DNA from: an uncultured Fusobacterium sp.
GTDB taxonomy: Bacteria; Fusobacteriota; Fusobacteriia; Fusobacteriales; Fusobacteriaceae
Direction: 5' to 3'
Assembly (NCBI GenBank): GCA_900542625.1
Contig: UQOH01000033.1
Location: 1-22,846 of the forward strand
Length of the DNA: 22,846 nt
The notes below the pieces were generated by a model. The model worked only from the letters and a program-made list of their open reading frames with translations, was not told where the DNA came from and searched no databases. The position numbers and the translations under genes are program-made. Position 1 is the stretch's first letter; every line of letters begins with the position of its first letter. Positions 15,181 through 22,846 of this stretch are shown in pieces.

Positions 15181-15214
15181 AAAAAGAACTGCTGAAAACC
15201 CAGCAGTTCTTTTT
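15181..15214. terminator. bidirectional terminator between the AbgT and addA-like genes
   Basis: A perfect 14-bp stem: AAAAAGAACTGCTG (15181-15194) with CAGCAGTTCTTTTT (15201-15214), 6-nt loop, with A/T tracts on both sides. The right edge touches the stop codon of the minus-strand gene. Arms are identical to those at 11779-11815, but the loop differs. Confidence 0.88.
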
Positions 15215-18200
15215 TATAAATCTATTTTTAAATATTTTCCTTCTATTTCATATTTTTCATAATCTTTAAATTTTTTAGCATCTTCTTTAAGAATAGACAC
15301 ATAATTTGCAAGCTGGCTTTCTTCAAAGCTTCCTGTTTTATAATCTATAACAAGAAGTTTTCCTTTTCTGTCTCCCTCAGGCTTTTTAATCATTACCCTG
15401 TCCAGACGGTAAAGTCTGCTTTCTTTTTCAGAATAAACACTGTATTCAGGCATAATCAGATCCCATTCTTCCGAAAAGATAAATTCATTTTCTTTAAGAA
15501 ATCTTTTTACTCCCTGACTATTTAGCAGATTTTTAATATTTTCTTTTCCAAAAGATACACCAAATCTTGATATAGTTAATTTTTCTGCCTTTTCTCTCTC
15601 TTCTTCTGTGTTGTGAATAAGGTTTTCAAGGTAGAAGTGAACAGCTGTTCCTATCTCTCTTTTTTCCTCTCTCTCAGAGCTGAATTTTCTCTCTTCCTCT
15701 TTAAGTTTTAAAATATTTTCCTCTATTTCATCTTCATTGTATTCATAATCAGAAAAATCAATTTTAAAATTATCTGCTTCTTTGAAAAGTTTTTCTGCAT
15801 CTATATTTTTATCTGTATTTTCTTCTGGTGAAAAGACTATTTTACCACTGTTCCATATGCTCATTCCCTCTGAAAGATATTTTTCTGATGTTTCTTTCAT
15901 AAGAGAGCTGTCTTTTACTTTTGAAAGAACTATAAACAAATTGTTTTTAGGACGAGTAAGAGCAACATAAATATTGTTGATTTCCTCTTCTTCTCTTCTG
16001 TTTTTCTTATCCTCTGCATAATCATACTGCTCTTCAAGATGTGTTAATACTTTTTCAAATCTGCTGTCTATAATCATATAGTCATCAACTTTACTGTAAT
16101 CTCTGCTCATAGAGATATTAAACTGTACTCCTGAATCGGCTCTTGAAGAGTTTTCTTTGTGAATATAGAAAACTGTATCAAATTCCAAACCTTTAGATTT
16201 GTGTATGCTCATAAGAGTTACAGCATTTTCCATTTTTACAGAACTTTGTGTATATCTTGAGTTTTTCTTGTTTGTGTCTATTTCTCTTAAAAGTTCTGCA
16301 ATACTGTCAAACTCTCTTGCTGCATCTATAAAATCATAGATATTCTGAATGTCGCTTTCTTTATTATATTTTTTTAAAATTCCAAATTCATCTATAATCT
16401 CTATTAAAAGATTTATATTTCTGCCAGAATTTTCCATATAATCTTTTTTGAATCTCTTTATTTTTTCCAAAATAGTTTCTGCATCTTTATCTGTAAAATG
16501 AAACTCTTCCAGATCTTTTTCCCATGAAAAGATTTCTTTCAGACTTTTCTCATCTATTAAAATAAGGTCATCTCTCAAAAAGAATGTCAGATAAAAACTA
16601 TTTCCAGTAACAAAATATCTCATAAGATTTATAACAGGCTCTGTTGTCCTGTGGGAAAAAATATCCAGATTTGTTTCAAGAAAATATGGAATGCGGTTTT
16701 CTAAAAGAATCTGTGCCATCTCGTTAAGTGTTGCATTGTTTCTTGCAAGAATCCCTATTCCTTTGTAGTTTTCATTAAATTTTTCCTTTAAAATCTCTGC
16801 TGCTTTTTCCAGTCCGCCATCGTTGTAAATTCTTCCGTCTATCATTTCTATATATCCCTCTTTCTCTGTTTTATTGCTTTTTACTTTTTCAAAATCCCAG
16901 TTTATTTCATTTGTTTTTGCAGCAGCAGAATATGCTCTGAAAAACTCATTTGTAAATTCCACTATATTTTTACAGCTTCTGTATGATGTATCCAGATATT
17001 CCTCTTTTCCATTTATCATCTCAGCAAGGTTTACGAAAAGTTTTTTATCTCCGCCCCTCCAGCCGTAAATACTCTGCTTATCATCACCAACACAGATTAC
17101 TCTTTCTGCACTGTGAATTATACTTTTAAAAATTTTCCACTGAACAACACTTGTATCCTGAAATTCATCAATAAATATAGTACTTACACGGCTTTCAAGA
17201 ATATCTTTCATATATTCTGTAACACCTTTTTCATCAATAAGGTTAAGCCTTTTATCTCCAATATATTCAAGTGTGTAGTTTGTTATATCATTGTGGGTAA
17301 ATTTTTTCTCTCTGAACTTTATCTCGTCATATACAGCATAAACCCTTTCTAAAAATGAAAATATCTCTTTTTCATAAGGAATTATTGTGTCATTGTATAT
17401 TCTTTTGGCAAGCTCTTTCAAAAGTTCTTCATGCTGTTCAGCAATCTCTTCAAGTTCAGCAGTTATATCTATTTTTTTGCTTGTTTTTGTTTTCTGCCCG
17501 TTTTTAATATCCTTATCAAAAATCATGCTCCAGTTGTCATAAATAAATTTTTCTTTTTCTTCCTGAGTGTTTTTTTCAAGATAAGGATAATATTCTTTTT
17601 TTACAAAATTCTTTATTGTTTCTCCCTCTTTGCTTTTTTTCTCAAAAATGCTTTCAAGTGCCTCAAGAGATTTATCAAGATGATTTAAAATTCCTGACAG
17701 TTCATACTGTTTTCTCTCTATTTTATTAATAACCAGAGATTTCCATCTTTCATCTATAATATGCTCTATTACTTCAACATATTTTTCTGCATCTCTTTCT
17801 ACATTAGCCTCAAGGAAATTTTTTAAAATATCAAAATCTTTTCTGCTTCTGAAAATCTTTTCAAAACATCTTCTCAGATACTCTTGATTCTGTGTATCAT
17901 CAATTATCTCATAAGAGTTTATATTAAGCATGGGAGCTATGGCTGTTTTGAAAATAAGATTTTTCAGTCCGTCTATTGTAAATATCTTCAGACTGTCCTT
18001 GTTAAATATCACCTCATTATATATATTCCCTGCTCTTCTGCATATTTCCTCTGCATCAGAAAATCTTTCAGGATAAAGCTTTACAATATTTTCTGCTGTT
18101 TCTTTTTCTCCAAAAGAAAGTTCTCTTAAAAAATCTATAATTCTGCTTCTAATCTCCCCTGCTGCTTTCTTTGTAAAAGTCATTATTACAATATCTTTTA

Positions 18201-18294
18201 TCTTTTCACCTTCAAGAAGAGATACTAAATATTCAAGTGCAAGTCTGTATGTTTTTCCTGTTCCTGCACTGGCTTTTAAAATTTTTCTTTCCAT
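15214..18294 (-). CDS. addA: AddA/RecB-like UvrD-family helicase-nuclease subunit
   Basis: Motor and nuclease subunit of a helicase-nuclease that processes double-strand DNA ends for recombination. Superfamily 1A motifs in order: Walker A SAGTGKT (9-15), motif Ia MTFTKKAAGEIRSRI (about 39-53), Walker B D376-E377 in FIDEFQDTS, GDDKQSIYGWRGG (about 404), motif V SIHKSKGLEFD (H698), and motif VI YVALTRPKNN (R781). The C-terminal PD-(D/E)XK nuclease has GTAVHFYLE, then D965 (RLDRVM), D984 and K986 (VIDYKTG). At 1026 residues it is shorter than B. subtilis AddA (about 1230). The ATG lies one base after the stop of the addB-like gene, with its AGAGG-type binding site inside that gene; the two are surely co-translated. 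The symbol is by family resemblance; RecB-like naming is also defensible. Confidence 0.9.
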   Translation of the reverse strand: MERKILKASAGTGKTYRLALEYLVSLLEGEKIKDIVIMTFTKKAAGEIRSRIIDFLRELSFGEKETAENIVKLYPERFSDAEEICRRAGNIYNEVIFNKDSLKIFTIDGLKNLIFKTAIAPMLNINSYEIIDDTQNQEYLRRCFEKIFRSRKDFDILKNFLEANVERDAEKYVEVIEHIIDERWKSLVINKIERKQYELSGILNHLDKSLEALESIFEKKSKEGETIKNFVKKEYYPYLEKNTQEEKEKFIYDNWSMIFDKDIKNGQKTKTSKKIDITAELEEIAEQHEELLKELAKRIYNDTIIPYEKEIFSFLERVYAVYDEIKFREKKFTHNDITNYTLEYIGDKRLNLIDEKGVTEYMKDILESRVSTIFIDEFQDTSVVQWKIFKSIIHSAERVICVGDDKQSIYGWRGGDKKLFVNLAEMINGKEEYLDTSYRSCKNIVEFTNEFFRAYSAAAKTNEINWDFEKVKSNKTEKEGYIEMIDGRIYNDGGLEKAAEILKEKFNENYKGIGILARNNATLNEMAQILLENRIPYFLETNLDIFSHRTTEPVINLMRYFVTGNSFYLTFFLRDDLILIDEKSLKEIFSWEKDLEEFHFTDKDAETILEKIKRFKKDYMENSGRNINLLIEIIDEFGILKKYNKESDIQNIYDFIDAAREFDSIAELLREIDTNKKNSRYTQSSVKMENAVTLMSIHKSKGLEFDTVFYIHKENSSRADSGVQFNISMSRDYSKVDDYMIIDSRFEKVLTHLEEQYDYAEDKKNRREEEEINNIYVALTRPKNNLFIVLSKVKDSSLMKETSEKYLSEGMSIWNSGKIVFSPEENTDKNIDAEKLFKEADNFKIDFSDYEYNEDEIEENILKLKEEERKFSSEREEKREIGTAVHFYLENLIHNTEEEREKAEKLTISRFGVSFGKENIKNLLNSQGVKRFLKENEFIFSEEWDLIMPEYSVYSEKESRLYRLDRVMIKKPEGDRKGKLLVIDYKTGSFEESQLANYVSILKEDAKKFKDYEKYEIEGKYLKIDL

Positions 18295-18295
18295 T

Positions 18296-20905
18296 TTATA
18301 TTACCTCTCTTCTGCATATTCCAAGATAATTACATTTACTGCATACAGTTTTTTGCTCTGCTCTCTTATAATATTTTTCTGTAATAAAATCTTCAAACAA
18401 GGTTTTCATCTCTTCTTTTGTTATTTTAGCCTTGTCTATTTTCACATATTCGCCTTTTATAACATTATATATTCTTTTTAAAGCAGCATTTTCATCCCCG
18501 TACATAATCACAGAATAAATATCAAGCTGTTCTGTTCTTCCTTTTCCTGTTTTGTAATCTATTATATATTTTTCGTCATCCTCTGTTTCTATAATCAAAT
18601 CTGCTCTTCCCTTTATAAAAACATCTATATCACTGCTGAAAAAGGGCTCTTTGTCAAAATCGCTTTTTTCTCCCCAGAAAATCTTAATTTTTTTCCCTTT
18701 CAAATCTTTTTCTACCTCTTTATAGAAACTCAAAAGATTTTCTTTTATTTTAGGAAACATTATCTCTTTGAAAAATAAGTCCATATAGGCAGGTATTTTC
18801 ATAGTGTTGTCTTTTAATGTTTTGTCAAGAACTCTGTCTACAAAACCTTCATCTACATTATAATTACTGTTTTTCTTAATATCTCCGTATACTTCTCTTG
18901 AAACATCTTCAAATATTTTATGAGTTACGATACCCAGAAATCTCATAGAAGTTCCGTAGCTTTCCTCTTCCTCAGCATATATCCCTGCTGTTTTTTCAAG
19001 AAAATATTTGTATTCACAGTCCTTTATATTTATAATATCATAGGCTCCAAGAACTATTTTTCCTTCCTTGAAATCTGCTCTGTCTTTCTCCAGACTAAAA
19101 TATTCCTCTGTTTTTTCTTTTTCAAAAATTTTCCCTTTTTCAAAGCTGTTTTTAATTATCTGGAAAATTTCGTCTTTTGTAAGAGGATTTTTCTCTGTTT
19201 TTAAATTGTATTTAAAAATAAGTTCGTCTAAAAATACAGAATTTCCAAGTTCTTCTGCCTCTATGTTTTTTGTAAATATAACTGACTGAGAGCAGTTGAA
19301 AACTCCCTGAAGAAATCTGTATTTTGAAATCAGTTTTTTCTCTTCAAATGTCATAAAGCCGTTTTCTGCTCTCTGTCCCTCTGTGAAAATCATGTCATCT
19401 TTAAGGTTTCCAGGAAGAGAGATGCTGTCTATATCCACAAAATATGATGTTCCTCCGCTTTTTATTCTGGCATCAGAAAGTTTTTTCACAACACCCAGAA
19501 CATCTTCTTTTTTTCTGCCAATCTCTTTTATCTCTATCCCTTCCATATATTTTATTAAAAGGGTATAAAGGTTTGCTCCTGTATTATTTTCAAAAAGTTC
19601 TTTAAAACCGCCGTGTCCACACAATTTTTCACTGGTTTTTATGTTGTCCACAGCCTGATAAAATTTTTCGATAATATCCAGATAATTATTTTCCCTGAAT
19701 ACTTCAAAACCTGTTTCTTTAATATAATTGACAAATTCATCAACTGTTTTATACTCTTTTATTTCCATTAAATCTGAATAAATATCATGGAATTTGTAAT
19801 ATAAATCTTCCTCTTTTGAAAACTTTTCAACATCAGAGAAAAGTTTTTCATCAATATATTTATATTCATCTGAAAAAATCATATTAAATTTTTCTTTTAT
19901 CTCTTCGTCTATTTCATATACTTTTTTGAAAATTTTGCTGTTTAAAGCACTTTTCAGTTCTTCTGCAGGTATCCCGTATCTTTTTTTAGGCTCTAAAGAA
20001 AGAAGAAGTTCATTCTGTATTTTCATAAACTCATAAAGCTTTGTGTCTTCAAGGACTGCCATTTTCTGTGATACAAAATATTTTGGGAAAACTTCTGAAT
20101 ATCTGCTGTTTTCAGCTGCAGGAGAAAAAATATCCTTTGCTGTGTTTCTCTCTTTTTTTTCTTCTCTCAAAAGATAAATCAGATTTATAAGCTCACTCAT
20201 ATTGTCGCTGTTTTCATAAACTCTGCATTTTATATCCTCTTTTGAAAAAGATACTTTTTCAATTTTCAGCTCTTTTTCATTATAGTCCTCTTTTGGTATC
20301 TGCACCATAATTTCAATTTCTATAGTATCTTTCATTTTCTTCAGTGCCTCTTTCATAAGAGGTGTGAAATATGGTATATCTGCAAATATTATTTTTTTGT
20401 ACCCTTTTAAAAATTCACTGCTGTAATTTTCAATATTTTCTATCCAGTCACTTGGAATAAAATCATTTTCATCAAGATATCTGTCATATTCTTTTTTTAA
20501 AATATCAAATCTTTCTACATATTCTTTCTGCCAGTTTTGAAGTCCTGACACCTCTTTTTTCACTGCAAAAGCCAGTTCTTTATAATGTTTGAAAAACAGA
20601 TCTGCAAAATCAATGATGTCATAATAATTTTGTATTTTAAGCTTTTCTTTCAATTCTCTGTTAAGTACTCTGTACAAAGTAAGGGGTCTTTTTGCTTCTG
20701 TAAGAATCATTTTTTCTGTTACAAATATTTTCTTTTGAAATTCATCAAGAGTAAAATATTTTCCCTCTGGAACAAAAATATTTTTCTCTCTGTTTTTTAA
20801 ATAAAAGTTCTTCAAAAAGTAATCACAAAAAACTATAATAGTTTCACCGTTTGATTTCAGTTTTCTCATTATGTTATCTCCATAATTAATATATGTAAAT
20901 TTCAT
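18296..20905 (-). CDS. addB: AddB-like nuclease subunit with iron-sulfur cluster motif
   Basis: Partner subunit of the AddA-like protein. The C-terminal third is a PD-(D/E)XK nuclease: RFLGIVTHKIFEDV, FIKGRADLIIETEDD, and D783/K785 in IIDYKTGKG. C630 (KDCEYKYFL) together with C855-x2-C858-x5-C864 near the end reproduces the four-cysteine 4Fe-4S arrangement of AddB nucleases. The protein is 869 residues, against about 1160 in B. subtilis. No Walker A sequence is visible at the N-terminus (the equivalent region reads NGETIIVFCDYFLKNFYL), so this subunit probably does not hydrolyse ATP. A 10-codon longer start at 20935 has no ribosome binding site; the ATG at 20905 has AAGGAAGG just upstream. 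First gene of the pair, with an extended -10 promoter. Confidence 0.88.
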   Translation of the reverse strand: MKFTYINYGDNIMRKLKSNGETIIVFCDYFLKNFYLKNREKNIFVPEGKYFTLDEFQKKIFVTEKMILTEAKRPLTLYRVLNRELKEKLKIQNYYDIIDFADLFFKHYKELAFAVKKEVSGLQNWQKEYVERFDILKKEYDRYLDENDFIPSDWIENIENYSSEFLKGYKKIIFADIPYFTPLMKEALKKMKDTIEIEIMVQIPKEDYNEKELKIEKVSFSKEDIKCRVYENSDNMSELINLIYLLREEKKERNTAKDIFSPAAENSRYSEVFPKYFVSQKMAVLEDTKLYEFMKIQNELLLSLEPKKRYGIPAEELKSALNSKIFKKVYEIDEEIKEKFNMIFSDEYKYIDEKLFSDVEKFSKEEDLYYKFHDIYSDLMEIKEYKTVDEFVNYIKETGFEVFRENNYLDIIEKFYQAVDNIKTSEKLCGHGGFKELFENNTGANLYTLLIKYMEGIEIKEIGRKKEDVLGVVKKLSDARIKSGGTSYFVDIDSISLPGNLKDDMIFTEGQRAENGFMTFEEKKLISKYRFLQGVFNCSQSVIFTKNIEAEELGNSVFLDELIFKYNLKTEKNPLTKDEIFQIIKNSFEKGKIFEKEKTEEYFSLEKDRADFKEGKIVLGAYDIINIKDCEYKYFLEKTAGIYAEEEESYGTSMRFLGIVTHKIFEDVSREVYGDIKKNSNYNVDEGFVDRVLDKTLKDNTMKIPAYMDLFFKEIMFPKIKENLLSFYKEVEKDLKGKKIKIFWGEKSDFDKEPFFSSDIDVFIKGRADLIIETEDDEKYIIDYKTGKGRTEQLDIYSVIMYGDENAALKRIYNVIKGEYVKIDKAKITKEEMKTLFEDFITEKYYKRAEQKTVCSKCNYLGICRREVI

Positions 20906-20938
20906 GTGACACCTTCCTTTATTTTTTATTCGCATTCT

Positions 20939-20947
20939 ATTATATCA
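20939..20947 (-). promoter_or_regulatory. addB-addA promoter (extended -10)
   Basis: Minus-strand TGATATAAT, the same extended -10 as at polA, 33 bases upstream of the addB-like start. No good -35 was found at the usual spacing. Confidence 0.55.
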
Positions 20948-20967
20948 TAAAATTATTTATTATACAT

Positions 20968-20999
20968 AAAAAAAACGAGACTGAAAGACAGTCCCGTTT
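20968..20999 (-). terminator. pgeF terminator
   Basis: On the minus strand the hairpin arms are AAACGGGACTG (20999-20989) and CAGTCTCGTTT (20983-20973), 11 bp with one G-T pair and a 5-nt loop, followed by a T run (complement of 20968-20975). It overlaps the pgeF stop codon and separates the aroF-pgeF unit from the addB promoter. Confidence 0.82.
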
Positions 21000-21729
21000 A
21001 AAAAAATATTATCCCGGCATTTCTTGTTTTATCTTTATCTCTTCTGAAAGAGTTAAATCTTTTATTTCCGTATGTACACTCATCAGAAATAATAATATTT
21101 TCAGGAAGAATACCATTTCTTAAAAAAGTCAGTTTATTAAATTCAATATTTCCAAAATGCCATCTTCCGTTAAAAAACTTAAAAGATTCTCTAATCAGTT
21201 CATCATCAAATTTGTTTTTGAAATTGTCGTAAAATTCATCCCCTACTTCATAGTTTTCACATTGAACACCAACACCAAGAGCGATGATAATATTTTCAGG
21301 TTCAGAATTATATCTCTCTTTCATAAACTTAAGAGCTTTTGTACCGATTCCTTTAAAAGTTCCCTGCCAACCAGAGTGGCACACACCAATAACATCATTA
21401 ACTTTATCGTATAAAAAGATTGGAAGACAATCTGCATATTGTGTCATAAGAACAATATCTTTTCTTTTAGTTATATAGCCGTCTACATCCTGATAAAAAA
21501 ATTCTGTTGTTTCATCGGTAATATCAATTATATTATCTGTATGGCTTTGTTTCCCGAAAACAACTATGCTGTCTTTTTTGCCAAAACATTCATATATATT
21601 TTGTGAGTTTTTTTCCCTGTCCTTAAAAAGAACTTCTATATCCCCGATAGCTTTTGTAGTATAAACAGCCTGTACTCCATACTTTTTTAAATCTTCCACT
21701 TCAAAGTATTTTTCTTTATCTATAAACAT
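20998..21729 (-). CDS. pgeF: peptidoglycan editing factor PgeF (YfiH/DUF152 family)
   Basis: YfiH/PgeF proteins are small zinc enzymes once listed as laccase-like polyphenol oxidases. E. coli YfiH helps keep the wrong amino acid out of peptidoglycan precursors, and related proteins act on purine nucleosides. The 243 residues match the family. The zinc site is complete: H63 (KQSHTDN), C101 (YADCLPIF) and H118 (GVCHSGWQGT). Also typical are the DVDGYIT loop, ALGVGVQCENYEVG, and the C-terminal SFRRDK. AAAGGAG lies about 8 bases before the ATG. It starts 20 bases after the DAHP synthase stop on the same strand, so the two are likely co-transcribed. Family is certain; the physiological substrate here is not. 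Confidence 0.92.
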   Translation of the reverse strand: MFIDKEKYFEVEDLKKYGVQAVYTTKAIGDIEVLFKDREKNSQNIYECFGKKDSIVVFGKQSHTDNIIDITDETTEFFYQDVDGYITKRKDIVLMTQYADCLPIFLYDKVNDVIGVCHSGWQGTFKGIGTKALKFMKERYNSEPENIIIALGVGVQCENYEVGDEFYDNFKNKFDDELIRESFKFFNGRWHFGNIEFNKLTFLRNGILPENIIISDECTYGNKRFNSFRRDKDKTRNAGIIFF

Positions 21730-21749
21730 GGATGCTCTCCTTTTAAATT

Positions 21750-22763
21750 TTATAATGATTTTTTAAATTCAACAGTTTTAAATATTTTTTCTGCTGCTGT
21801 CTGAAAACTTTCAAAATCAAGTGTCTGCTCTCCGTCAGACAAAGCACAGCACGGATTTTTATGTACCTCAATCATAGCACCATCTGCTCCAGCCATTATT
21901 CCTGCAAGAGTTACAGGCTCAACAAGAGATTTTATTCCTGTTCCGTGACTTGCATCTATAATTATTGGAAAATGTGAAAGCTCTTTGATAAGTGCTACTG
22001 CATTTATATCAACAGTGTTTCTTGTCATTCTCTCAAATGTTCTTATCCCTCTTTCACACAAAATTATATTTTTGTTTCCATAGGCAATAAGGTATTCCAC
22101 AGCCATAAGAAAATCTGAAACTGCAGCAGCCATTCCTCTTTTTAAAAGAATAGGTTTGTTCACTTTTCCCAAGTCTTTCAGAAGAGAGAAATTCTGCATA
22201 TTTCTTGTACCAACCTGTAAAATATCTGCATATTTACAGACAAGGTCAATATTTTTGCTGTCCATAATCTCTGTACACATAAGAAGACCATATTTATCAC
22301 AAGCCTCTCTCATATAGATAAGTCCCTCTTCTTCAAGTCCCTGAAAATCATAAGGAGATGTTCTTGGTTTAAAAGCTCCTCCTCTTAAAATCTGTCCGCC
22401 GTTTTTCTTTACCTGTTCAGCAATTTCCATAAGCATTTCTCTGTTTTCAATAGAACATGGACCTGCAAAAAGAGCAAAATTTCCTCCGCCTATTTTAACA
22501 CCTTTTATTTCTATAACAGTGTCTGATTTTTTAAAATCTCTGCTTGTAAACTTATATGGTTTTTCTATAAAGTGAATCTCTTCTATTATGTCAGAAAATT
22601 TATCCCAGATATCAGCAAGTCTGTGGTGCTCCTTTCCAAGAATACCTATTTTTCTTATTCCATTATCATCTATATCTGTTATCCCAAAATTTTTTTCATT
22701 GATTACAGATATAAGTTCTTCTATTCTTAAATTTTCAGCATTTTTTTTAATTTCTGCATACAT
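21750..22763 (-). CDS. aroF: 3-deoxy-7-phosphoheptulonate (DAHP) synthase, type I-beta with N-terminal regulatory domain
   Basis: Condenses phosphoenolpyruvate and erythrose 4-phosphate to DAHP, the first step of aromatic amino acid synthesis. The 337 residues match the Thermotoga-type enzyme (338), which has an N-terminal ferredoxin-like allosteric domain (here about 1-68). The catalytic barrel shows AGPCSIE (C103), KPRTSPYDFQGL (132-143), QVGTRNMQNF, ILLKRGM, CERGIRTFE, DASHGTG (H273) and IEVHKNPCCALSDGEQ (E299, D310). C103, H273, E299 and D310 form the complete metal site. The start has AAGGTGAT 8 bases upstream and a near-consensus promoter. No attenuator or T-box was seen in the short leader, so control is probably allosteric. 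Gene naming (aroF/aroA/aroG) differs between genomes. Confidence 0.95.
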   Translation of the reverse strand: MYAEIKKNAENLRIEELISVINEKNFGITDIDDNGIRKIGILGKEHHRLADIWDKFSDIIEEIHFIEKPYKFTSRDFKKSDTVIEIKGVKIGGGNFALFAGPCSIENREMLMEIAEQVKKNGGQILRGGAFKPRTSPYDFQGLEEEGLIYMREACDKYGLLMCTEIMDSKNIDLVCKYADILQVGTRNMQNFSLLKDLGKVNKPILLKRGMAAAVSDFLMAVEYLIAYGNKNIILCERGIRTFERMTRNTVDINAVALIKELSHFPIIIDASHGTGIKSLVEPVTLAGIMAGADGAMIEVHKNPCCALSDGEQTLDFESFQTAAEKIFKTVEFKKSL

Positions 22764-22817
22764 TATTAAATATCACCTTTTTCTAAAAAACATTTATCTC
22801 AAAAATAATTACAGAAT

Positions 22818-22846
22818 ATTATATACTTTTTTCTATCTCTTGTAAA
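22818..22846 (-). promoter_or_regulatory. aroF-pgeF promoter
   Basis: On the minus strand TTTACA (22841-22846), a 17-bp spacer and a perfect TATAAT (22818-22823). This leaves a leader of about 45-50 nt. The -35 box is the last six bases of the window. Confidence 0.72.

Noticed and set aside
17113..19289. Phe/Ile-rich plus-strand open frames opposite the addAB-like genes
   Set aside because: Composition is that expected from the reverse complement of Lys/Glu-rich genes; no start signals and no motif.
20906..20935. ATG at 20935 as start of the addB-like protein
   Set aside because: It lies only about 4 bases after the -10 element and has no binding site; AAGGAAGG precedes the ATG at 20905.
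1..22846. CRISPR arrays, tRNA or rRNA genes, insertion sequences
   Set aside because: Read through both strands without finding regularly spaced repeats, cloverleaf-like T-loop sequences, rRNA-like segments or transposase genes.

Overview
The window is AT-rich bacterial chromosome, tightly packed and read on both strands. Arginine is mostly AGA and glycine mostly GGA, the promoters are sigma-70-like with TATAAT boxes, and ribosome binding sites are strong GGAGG types. Together with the gene content this suggests a fusobacterium (Fusobacterium/Cetobacterium group), although a low-GC member of the Bacillota cannot be excluded from sequence alone. I saw no rRNA, tRNA, CRISPR array, insertion sequence or prophage module. 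Nearly everything is recognisable housekeeping.

Layout. (1) 1-2578, minus: polA, cut at the left edge just before its last catalytic motif. It is divergent from ssb (plus), and each gene has its own promoter in the 170-bp gap. (2) guaA (plus) follows ssb and converges on a MATE-family efflux pump (minus); one symmetrical hairpin ends both. (3) 6318-10740, plus: a methionine/one-carbon operon. It has a consensus promoter, an S-box (SAM-I) leader with antiterminator and terminator, then metF and metH overlapping by one base. (4) 10954-11766: a short stand-alone serine recombinase, converging on a small zinc-peptidase lipoprotein (minus). (5) cvfB-like S1 RNA-binding protein (plus) and an AbgT-family transporter (plus), each with its own promoter. 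(6) 15214-20905, minus: a two-gene AddB-AddA-like helicase-nuclease operon for double-strand break processing. (7) 20998-22763, minus: DAHP synthase (first step of the shikimate pathway) followed 20 bases later by pgeF.

How the genes relate. Region 3 is one functional unit: MetF supplies 5-methyl-THF, MetH uses it to make methionine, and SAM made from methionine should shut off the operon through the leader. Region 6 is one enzyme made of two subunits. polA, ssb and the AddAB-like pair all serve DNA replication and repair but are transcribed separately. Each of the three convergent gene pairs is closed by a single perfect or near-perfect bidirectional hairpin, and two of these hairpins have identical stem arms.

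No clearly undescribed system is visible. The points most worth checking are the unusual secondary structure of the SAM leader, an AddB-like subunit without a Walker A motif, a MetH with a trimmed activation domain, a PolA with a degenerate proofreading site, and the isolated small serine recombinase.
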